Assembly (NCBI GenBank): GCA_029204225.1
Contig: CM055097.1
Location: forward strand, 49,296,153-49,360,152
DNA: 64,000 nt
Reading direction: 5' to 3'
Origin: Diphasiastrum complanatum
Lineage: Eukaryota > Streptophyta > Lycopodiopsida > Lycopodiales > Lycopodiaceae
Shown piece after piece: positions 56,588-64,000 of the stretch; positions within the stretch are counted from its first letter, which is position 1, and each line of letters opens with the position of its first letter. The translations under genes were made by a program, and so were the position numbers. The notes below the pieces were generated by a model that did not search any database, was not told the origin of the DNA, and was given only the letters and a program-made list of their open reading frames with translations.

Positions 56588-56853
56588 ACTTAGAATTTTT
56601 TTCGAACAAGAACACAAATCATGCTACAGACAGAAAAACACTCTCCACAACAAGCTCACATAGCAATTGTATTTCTCAAAAATGAAATTACACTATACAG
56701 ATAGTTCTTCACTAAGGCAACCCATGCATGGCCCAGGTTGCCGTTGACAAGACGCGTGTCCCATCGACTCGCCTCGTGGCGAGGCCAACTGATCCTTATC
56801 TACTGATAGGACCCACAGTACAGTAACACAGTGATTCTACTTTAATTCTAACT
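56588..56853 (-). mobile_element. 3' LTR of element Y
   Basis: 266 bp, paired with 61312-61571; the two differ by several small indels and substitutions. Confidence 0.9.
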
Positions 56854-56887
56854 TTCTCCCTTAAAGTAGAGTCTACTTTTTATACCA

Positions 56888-58302
56888 TCATATACATAGC
56901 TTTAAAGTCAACACTGCCATAAATTGACTTACAATACCAACAACATAGCATATATCTGGTCTAGTTGTGGTAAGGTGAACCAAGCTCCCTACTAACAACC
57001 TATACAACATAGCATTAAATGGCTGTGACTCGTCAAGCTTAGAAAGCTTTTTACCTGGTTCAATAGGAGTTTCACTGGCTTGCAATCCTGCAATCTGAAC
57101 CTGTGCAACAACTCTTTGACATATTTCACCTGTGTTAAACCCACTTCGTGTCCTTTTTGCCACACCTCCACTCAAAGGCAATAATGCATGAGGCTGAGAT
57201 CCGTAATCTCGAATTGTTCCATGAGGTCTTTCTTGATCATGTCTATCATCTCTTGATTATTTTTCGTGATAATCAAGTCATCAACATAAAGAGCAATCAA
57301 AGCAACCATACCATCAAATCACAAGACATAAAGATTTGGATCCGAGTATGTTCTCACCGTCCCCTTAGAACGAAAGGAGGCATCAATCCTGCTATACCAC
57401 GCACGTGGTGTCTGTTTAAGATCATAAAGCGCTTTCTTCAAGCGACATACCTTATTCTCCTGTCCTTTCGCTACCAAGCCTTAAGGTTGATCCATGAACA
57501 CCTCTTTCTTCTAACTCACCATTTAAAAAAGCATATTTCACATCCATCTGATGCAAACGCCAAAATGTGAAGCTAAAGCAACAAGTAGACGTAGAGTATC
57601 CCACTTACATACTGGCACAAAGGTCTCCTCATAGTCGATGTCTTTATTTTGTGTATAACTTTTGATCACCAATCTTGCTTTGTGCTTTGCTATACTTCCA
57701 TTTGCATGGTACTTAGTCCTGTATACCCATTTACAACCAATGGGTTTCTTGCCAACTGGTGGTTCCACTAAGTCCCATGTGCTATGCTTAGCAATTGACA
57801 CAATCTCCTCTCCCATGGTCTTAACCCAAATGTCATCATCCTTCGCTTCAACATAAGTCGAAGGTTCTTTGCTTTGAATAATGCTAGATAAGAGAGAATT
57901 ATTTGCTTCATACCTTTCAGGTTGTGTCTTCTCTCTTGTTGATCTTTGTAGCTCTCTCTGGCTAGATGATCCTGGAAAGTCATCCATGTCGTGGCTCTCC
58001 ATCACTCTCTCAAACCACTTAGGGAGCTTCTTGTCAGGTGATTGGCTTCCTAGTAAAAATGTATCTCATGGTACATCTTTCTCCTTGCATTTGTCACCTA
58101 CAACTTCAATCCTTCTTGCACCAAAAGGTTTATCTCTACCTCTCCAACCAGTCGCTTGAGGTTGAGTAGTAGTATCTTGAAGTGTATCCTCATGTGCATC
58201 ACTAGGAAAGTCAATAAATGGATCATCATCAGGAGGAATCTTCACTGTACCATCTTTTCCCGTGACTGGATGTGTCCATTTTCTCAGCCTCCTCGTCTTC
58301 AA
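56888..58302 (-). pseudogene. RT of element Y, several frames
   Basis: Minus-strand frames in order: linker (58066-58302), GCKWVYRTKYHANGSIAKHK and DYEETFVPVCKWDTLRLLVA (57538-58005), then after a frameshift the palm with ALYVDDLIITKNNQEM near 57240-57290, and EPGKKLSKLDESQPFNAML, LVGSLVHLTTTRPDICY (56888-57181). The reading ends soon after, and the purine tract follows at about 56862. The whole RNase H is therefore absent rather than mutated. Confidence 0.88.
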
Positions 58303-58475
58303 GATTCATCAAAGATAACATCACGGCTGACATGTATTTTGTTCTCCACTGAATCAAAACATCTATAGCCCTTCACATAATCATCATATCCTAGGAATAT
58401 ACAATTTATAGCTTTTACATCAAGCTTATGTCTCTCTTCCTTAGGAATGTGTACAAAGGTCTTACATCCAAAGAT

Positions 58476-59360
58476 TCACAAGTGGTTCACCTTTGGCTTC
58501 TTTTTCGTGAATGCCTCCTCAAGTGTTATCTTTGGTATGGCAATGGTAGGACTTCTATTTTGAAGATAGATTGACGTATTGCATGCTTTTGACAAAAAAT
58601 CATTTGGTAGTTTCATCTCAGCTAGCATAGATCTGGCACTTTCCACAATCGTACGATTCTTGCGCTCAGCTACACCATTGAGTGCAGGAGTATGAGTTTG
58701 CATAAATTGTCTTTTGATCCCACATTGATCACAAAGACCATTGAAGTCGTTAGACTTGTACTCATCTCCACTATCTGATCTTAGAACTTTGATCTTCCTA
58801 CCTGTCTGATTTTCGACCAATGTTTTGAAGCTCTTGAAGGTGGCAAATGCATCCGATTTCTTCTTCAAGAAGTAAATCCATGTCTTGCGTGACATATCAT
58901 CAATGAAGGTCATGAAATAGAAGGCTTTACCTAAGGACATAGTCCTTATAGGCCCACATAGATCTGTGTGGATCAAATCTAGGATGTTCTTTGCTCTTGC
59001 AACACCACCTTTATTGAACTTCTCTCGATGCTGCTTCCCATATACACATGACTCGCACATCGTCTTCAAGTGGTCTTCCATCATAGGCAATCCTCTCACC
59101 AGTTCCAGTTTTCTCATCAAGTTAAGGCTCCCTAGATTCAAATGACCAAACCTTTTATGCCACAGTTTAGTTTGTGATGGAATGGACGAGATAAGTCCAT
59201 GTTGTCCCTTGATTGTAGCATTCAACTTATACAATTTTATGCTGGGCTCTCTTATATCATCCGCAATGACTTTGAACTTTTGGTTCACATCCTTCACAAA
59301 GCAACGATCATGGGCCGACATTCGCTCTTCCAATGGCCCTTTTTGCCACAATGGAAGCAT
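58476..59360 (-). pseudogene. Integrase of element Y, directly after zinc knuckle
   Basis: An open frame of 294 codons with the HHCC module (KLWHKRFGHLNLGS...CESCVYGKQ), the triad contexts LIHTDLCGP, LRSDSGDEY and NGVAERKNRT, and LPNDFLSKACNTSIYLQNRSP. It overlaps the end of the gag/zinc-knuckle frame (59294-59602). There is no room for a retropepsin between them, and no DSGA motif is visible. Confidence 0.9.
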
Positions 59361-60078
59361 TTGTCCTTATTCTTGGTCTTGCTGGAAGATCTCTCATCCT
59401 CTTGAGTCTTGGTGAATTTCTGCTTAGACTTCTTCTTGCCCTTGCCTTTGCCTTGTTTTTGCGGTGTCGCAAGTGCTTGATTTTCAGTATTTTGACGTCT
59501 AGCCTTCACCATTTCTCGTCGTTGCTCCTCTTGCATCAAGATTCCTGTGAGCTCGTCAAAGGTTGGCAATCTTTCTCTTGATGCTATTTCACTCACAAAC
59601 ATCTAATAGGGGTCGCACAATGCATTGTGCACCAGTCCACATCATGTATGCGCTCACCAATAGAGTGCAGTTCATCTCTCATTGTCTTGATTCTGGTCAT
59701 GTATGTCTGAATGTGCTCTCCTTGCTCCATGCTAGCACTATTCAGTTTTGACTTCAAAAATATGATTCTTGACGGATTTGACATCTCAAACTGCTCCTTT
59801 AGCACATCGTATGCCTATCTGGGTGTAACAACATCACAAATGTGGGTAATGATTTGATATTTTACTGACAAGTTGATATAAATCAAAGATCTTCTTGCTC
59901 TTCTATCAAATATTTTGATGTTAGTTTCGTTTGGCGGTCTTCTCTCATCACCTGTGATGATATCCCACAGTTCCTTCTTTATTAGTATGTTCTTTATCTT
60001 GAACTTCCACACTGCATAGTTGGAAATCCTGTCCAATTTGCTACTTTCACTCAAAATGGACTCTCCCATGTTTGCCAT
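59294..60078 (-). pseudogene. gag and zinc knuckle of element Y
   Basis: Starts MANMGESILSESSKLDRISNY at 60078, then AVWKFKIKNILIKKELWDII. A stop near 59815 separates it from EQFEMSNPSRIIFLKSKLNSASMEQGEHIQ (59593-59805). The last frame carries ERLPTFDELTGILMQEEQR and the zinc knuckle CFHCGKKGHWKSEC (CX2CX4HX4C). Same lineage as the gag fragments at 8356 and 28528. Confidence 0.88.
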
Positions 60079-61300
60079 CCCAAAAACGCTTTACCAAGCA
60101 CACACTGCGTTTCCGCCAAATTGAAAGCCAAATTGGCGTCGCCTTCCGAAATGCTCTTTGTCTCCAACTCCCGACTACGTGCCCAATGGAATGGTGAAAT
60201 CACTTTTGGCGCATTTCAAACACTTTCTCTGCTGCAAACACTCTGTTTTGCAGTATCGTACTTGCAGGTACAGTTTGGGTGCCCTTTGTTTGGAGGTTAT
60301 AGCCTTTCGTTTGGGTCAGAACGGATAAAGGACCCAAAAATAGGGACTTTTCTAGTTTTTGAACTGTTTCTTCAAAATGAAGAAACTTTACCCTTCAGTG
60401 AATTTGGACCCAACTCTCACTTCAAACTGAAATTTTTTAATGAAGTTGCAATGCACTTTGCACTTCAGGCCCCTTTCTTTGAAGTTCACAATGGACTTAA
60501 AGAAATCTAATGGCTTATCAGGATCCAATGGTCTACACTCGTTTGATCTCCATCGTCGATCTATATGGCTTTTGATCCGACATCTAAAATGCCATATGAG
60601 CGCTAAACCATTGTCTTCCAACCGCTACTCATGTCCAAACATTATGTAAGAGATTGTTTTGGGCGCGCGAGCTCAGCCATGACCTCCTCTCTTCATCTTT
60701 CTGCTTTCAAGGTTTTGGCTATGGTGAATGAGAGTTTCTGCACCCTTAGAAGATCTGATCTAGCACCTCCATTGATCCGCGGCTCTCTGCGGCCTCTTGG
60801 AAGCTGATTAACCTCATCAGGGCGCCCTCTCCTACGCTTTTACAGCTTTGAAAAAGCTCATAAAAAGAGCAAGATCTGAGACTTTGCATCTGCAAACCCC
60901 AGCTTGAAACAAGCAACTTGCTTTCAACGTTGCTCAGCAACTTTCTGACCACTGGTTTTACCAAACTCTTTTCCCACGGAGGTCCCCCGACTACTATTAA
61001 AATTTTGCTTCAGACCGTTCGTCAAACGATATTCGTTTGGATGCACACCGATTGCAAACACCAAGCAGCCTCCCTTCGAAATTTCAGAATTCTGTTTGGC
61101 TAAGGTTCTGATTCAGCCAACAACTCTTGTCTCCGAATCCTCTCACAGTTCCAAGCTTGGCAAGCCTCTGTATGCTAGAAGTTGTGCACCAGTGCTTTAC
61201 TTTCCGTCTCCAACCCGTCGTAAACCCCGAACTCTCAGAAGACTCTTCTCCCGAAGCTCTCTTCAATGGTGAAGCTATATTGTGTACACTCCTTGTACGA
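60079..61300 (-). other. Leader of element Y
   Basis: 1.2 kb between primer site and gag start, with no coding frame recognised. The part nearest gag (to about 60450) resembles 7930-8355 in element X. Confidence 0.65.
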
Positions 61301-61311
61301 CTCTGATACCA
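61301..61311 (-). promoter_or_regulatory. Primer binding site of element Y
   Basis: The minus strand reads TGGTATCAGAG, matching the tRNA-iMet complement over 11 bases; the next bases diverge (TCG). Confidence 0.85.
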
Positions 61312-61571
61312 ACTTAGAATTTGCTTCGAACGGGAACACAGATCATGCTACACAGTAACACAGACAGAAAAACACTCTCCACAGCAAGCTCACGTAGCAA
61401 CTGTATTTCTCAAAAATGAAATTACACTGTACATATAGTTAGGCAACCCATGCATGGCCCAGATTGTCGTTGACGGGACGCGTGTCCCGTCGACTCGCCT
61501 CGTGGCGAGGCCAACTGCTACTGATAGGACCCACAGTACAGTAACACAGTGATTCTACTTTAAATCTAACT
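61312..61571 (-). mobile_element. 5' LTR of element Y
   Basis: 260 bp. It contains two adjacent GC-rich hairpins: GACGGGACGCGTGTCCCGTC at 61472-61491 and GCCTCGTGGCGAGGC at 61498-61512. The first is mutated in one arm in the 3' LTR; the second is intact in both. Confidence 0.9.
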
Positions 61572-61576
61572 CAATT

Positions 61577-62153
61577 ATACAATACACTACACACCAAAAT
61601 TATTCATGCTACATTTACTTATAAAATTGATACAGACAACCAAATTCTATTATTTCCACGTTTATTGAACAACTAAACATAATACTTACCGGTGACTTAA
61701 ATATCAATGCATTGAACATAAATAAAAATTTCCAAAAACTTCACTCGCTTATGTCTTAGTATAATATGCACTTGGCCTTTCAAGAAACAAGAAACAACTA
61801 TATATGGCACACAATTAGATCATGCTTGGACAAACATCCAGAAATTAAGAGATTTATTTGGATCTACGTACGCTTAATGGGCAGATCATTCACCAATATA
61901 TTATATTTGTGCCCAAAACTAAAATCCAGCTTGCTACATCTTGCAAAGGTAGGGCCATGTGGCTTGCCACAATGTGCTTGTTTTACATGCATCACCCGGA
62001 AGGTGCATGTAAAAAACATTTACAACAAAAATCCATTTCATGCATAAAAATGTTCAACCCTAAGAGATGCACATTATCGGAGATGAGGTCAGCCTGGTTG
62101 CGGCATACAGCTCCACGCCTGAGAATGAAAAACACACAAGCAGTAAATGCTAG
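61577..62153. other. No gene recognised
   Basis: Flank of element Y with short frames only and no recognised motif. Confidence 0.4.
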
Positions 62154-62232
62154 GTGCACATCCAACGGTGCACACAGCAGGTGAGAGTGTGTGAGGGACA
62201 TCTTTCACCTGTTGCGCACCGTTGGATGCGCA
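62154..62232. repeat. Inverted repeat, about 30-base arms
   Basis: GTGCACATCCAACGGTGCAC followed by ACAGCAGGTGA is mirrored after about 20 bases by TCACCTGTTGCGCACCGTTGGATGCGCAC with few mismatches, so a strong stem-loop is possible. A partial version recurs in the second tandem unit. Confidence 0.85.
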
Positions 62233-62654
62233 CAAGGCCTGTACTGCTTGGCATATTTTAGTGAAAGGCTATCTCCACCATTGGGGCTCCAAAGCACGTG
62301 CTGCGCGTGCAAAGCATTTGGCCCCGATGGCCCCCGTTGCCTGACGTGTGGCGGGTTCGCAGTGCTCGTAAAAAATTGGGGCGCGCCCAACTTTCGCGAG
62401 CTACGCCCGTTGCACACAGCAGGTGAGAGAGTGTGAGGGACACCTTTCACCTGCTGGGCACCGTTGGATGCGCACAAGGCCTATACGGCTTGGCATATTT
62501 TAGTGAAAGGCTATCTCCTCCATTGGGGCTCCAAAGCACAGGTCGTGCGTGCGAAGCATTTGGCCCTGGTGGCCCCCGTTGCTTGAAGCGTGGCGGGCTC
62601 GCAGTGCCCGTCAAAAATTGGGGCACGCCCAACTTTCGTGGGTGGCGCCAGGCT
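62171..62654. repeat. Tandem duplication of a 242-bp GC-rich unit
   Basis: The units 62171-62412 and 62413-62654 align end to end with scattered differences (CACACAGCAGGTGAGAG start in both; shared AGTGAAAGGCTATCTCC, CATTGGGGCTCCAAAGCAC, AAAAATTGGGGC). The open frames in it follow from GC richness and duplication and show no domain. Confidence 0.92.
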
Positions 62655-62800
62655 GCGGTCCCGGGCACCCCAACAGTGGCACCGTGCAGGTCGAGCAATG
62701 GCACCGAGCAAGGCGTAGGTGGCGCGGGGTAGCTACGGGTGGCACCAAGTAGCGCGGGTGTGGTGCCAGGCAGCCACAAGTGGCGCCGAGCACCTAGGCA
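62655..62800. repeat. GTGGC(A/G)CC-rich degenerate minisatellite
   Basis: Multiple copies of GTGGCACC, GTGGCGCC and GTGGCGCGG within about 150 bases, continuing the GC-rich block. Confidence 0.65.
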
Positions 62801-63190
62801 CACACAAATATAAATTATTAGGTGAGTTTCTGTATATATTCCCTCCCGATTATTTGTTAGAAATGCTTATGAGATAAAAATTGACTACCTCTACACGTGG
62901 CATCCAGGCAGCCAATATTTTTTTTTTAAAGTGTGGCTTGAGAGCGCACAGCACAAGCACAAGCACAGCCAGCCAAACGGCCACCGTGCCTCTCCGACGC
63001 GGGTCTATTTGCACCCCTTTACACGTGTAGTACGCACAGATCGTCACTTATCCAACACGACTGTGTACATTGTACCAAGCACAGACCTCAGGAATGCGGC
63101 TGCCGCGAAACGGCCGCCCAAAAGAAGGGTTTTGGCGGCCAAAACAACAGCAAGAGCGAAAAGACAGAAAGAAACAGAAATGACATCCCT

Positions 63191-63199
63191 TATAAATAC
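63191..63199 (+). promoter_or_regulatory. TATA box of right-end gene
   Basis: TATAAATAC, about 260 bases upstream of the proposed start codon. An 80-codon frame starts at 63250, between TATA and the proposed start, and would act as an overlapping upstream ORF. Confidence 0.55.
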
Positions 63200-63451
63200 C
63201 TCTCAGCTCCCTCATCCACTCACCCACCATCGCCTTAGCATTACTCTCCATGATATTCTTCAGCTCTTGCACCAAAAATTCCAGGCTTAGTCCACTCTTG
63301 CACTGCCAATTCTACAGTTTAGTACTGGATTTTGCATTCTCTTCGCTTTTGTTTATGTGCCTCTGCTGCTATCCCTTGCCCAACACACCTTCATTTCTTT
63401 TTCTGGATCTGACCAGCTTGATTTGCTGCCGGGACCCGATTGTTGATCAAC

Positions 63452-63973
63452 ATGTCGTTGGTAATGGGTCGGATGGAAAGGATATGGGATAATATGATTG
63501 AAGCGGGGCTTGATCGACTCCAGAGGCTAGAAACCAATGTGCAAAAACATCGGGTTGGACAATCCAAAGCTGATGACACCTCCAGATATGGTGAGTTATA
63601 TTTTGGTTAGGTGGTTGTTTTTGCATATGAGAAGAATTGCTAACAGATATTTCCACTCTCTGCACAACCCTCTAAAGTTCTGGGTTTTTGTCGGCAGTTT
63701 TGAAGATGAGGGAGGCTGAATGCAACAACGCTGTCGACGTCGCATGCATCCAAGCAAGGCAAACGGTCGATTGTGCAGACAAAAAATTGCCTCCCTCGCA
63801 TTCCGACTGGTAAGACCACATAATGAGCTTAAGATCTCAATTTCCAAGTCAGGCTCTTCATTCTGCAAAAATCTGAACACCAGTCTTTGAAAAAAGTGTC
63901 GGATCATCGGAATTACTTATGTATTTGAATCCTTGCTGGTTGCAGGTTGGTAATCTCTATTCTGGACAGGTGA
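63452..63973 (+). CDS. Small three-exon gene, function unknown
   Basis: Proposed exons are 63452-63590, 63698-63809 and 63946-63973. Exon 1 reads MSLVMGRMERIWDNMIEAGL...DDTSRY and ends at GTGAGT. Intron 1 (107 bp) ends TTTTTGTCGGCAG. Exon 2 reads VLKMREAECNNAVDVACIQA...LPPSHSD and ends at GTAAGA. Intron 2 (136 bp) ends TGGTTGCAG. Exon 3 reads WLVISILDR and a TGA. Frame is kept at both junctions (phases 1 and 2). The protein would have about 92 residues, soluble, with three cysteines in exon 2 (spacing CX7C, CX8C). I do not recognise the family. Exon 3 could instead end at CAG/GTGACC and continue beyond the window. Confidence 0.55.
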
Positions 63974-64000
63974 CCGAAACAAGTGATAGTATCCAACATT

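Larger units (their letters stand above)
56588..61571 (-). mobile_element. Element Y: Ty1/copia retrotransposon with atypical LTR ends
   Basis: 4984 bp. The LTRs at 56588-56853 (266 bp, 3') and 61312-61571 (260 bp, 5') start AGTTAGA and end TCTAAGT on the minus strand, an inverted pair that is not TG...CA. A primer site (TGGTATCAGAG) adjoins the 5' LTR and a purine tract (AAGGGAGAA) adjoins the 3' LTR, which fixes the inner boundaries. Flanking 5-mers CAGTT and CAATT match at 4 of 5 bases and are probably the target duplication. The order is gag, zinc knuckle, integrase, RT; protease and RNase H are missing. Confidence 0.9.

Noticed and set aside
62191-62803. Several 60-118-codon frames on both strands in the GC-rich block
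   Set aside because: GC richness removes stops, and the frames follow the tandem duplication; no domain is visible.

Overview
This window is plant nuclear DNA, most likely from a seed plant with a large, repeat-rich genome. The evidence is several lineages of Ty1/copia LTR retrotransposons primed by initiator-Met tRNA (TGGTATCAGAGC-type primer sites), (TA)n(GA)n microsatellites, intronless genes for plant-type mitochondrial dicarboxylate carriers, and GT-AG introns. I cannot name the species. Nothing bacterial or viral in layout (operons, CRISPR arrays, phage modules) is present.

Layout. 1-4.5 kb: minus-strand copia remnants (RNase H, protease, gag, a primer site and LTR edge) interleaved with a 5'-truncated carrier pseudogene (DIC-A). 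4.5-8.65 kb: a dispersed repeat (R1) interrupted exactly at an LTR (4762-5250) with its own primer site, a long leader, a decayed coiled-coil ORF and a truncated copia gag. 8.65-25.16 kb: the most striking structure, three copia elements in direct tandem sharing LTRs (LTR-internal-LTR-internal-LTR-internal-truncated LTR). Copies 1 and 3 share one deletion and two stop codons, copies 2 and 3 share another deletion, so copy 3 is a mosaic. 25.2-27.3 kb: a chimera of two other copia lineages. 27.3-30.3 kb: a repeat (R2), a 140-bp repeat (R3) and a gag-only copia remnant with LTR.

30.3-39.8 kb holds the clearest host genes: two complete mitochondrial dicarboxylate/uncoupling-type carriers, DIC-B (30990-31928, minus) and DIC-C (38453-39388, minus), with related 5' flanks and conserved TATA boxes. 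They are local duplicates, and DIC-A at the left is a third, broken copy that shares 3' flank with DIC-B. Between B and C lie copia scraps, an acidic ORF remnant and an unrecognised two-exon coding remnant. 41.2-47.5 kb is a complete but decayed copia element (W) with perfect 5-bp target duplications (CTCTA). 47.5-52.7 kb holds copia and R2 remnants, a second copy of the coiled-coil segment and an inverted R1 copy. 52.7-56.6 kb has nothing I recognise. 56.6-61.6 kb is a minus-strand copia element (Y) with atypical LTR ends that lacks protease and RNase H. 62.1-62.8 kb is a GC-rich inverted repeat and 242-bp tandem duplication. The right end holds a small three-exon host gene model (63452-63973) behind a TATA box.

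Working together: only the carriers and perhaps the small right-end gene look like functional host genes. The carriers would move dicarboxylates across the inner mitochondrial membrane. The rest is retrotransposon insertion, nesting, recombination and decay. All calls come from reading the sequence; no database or alignment was run.
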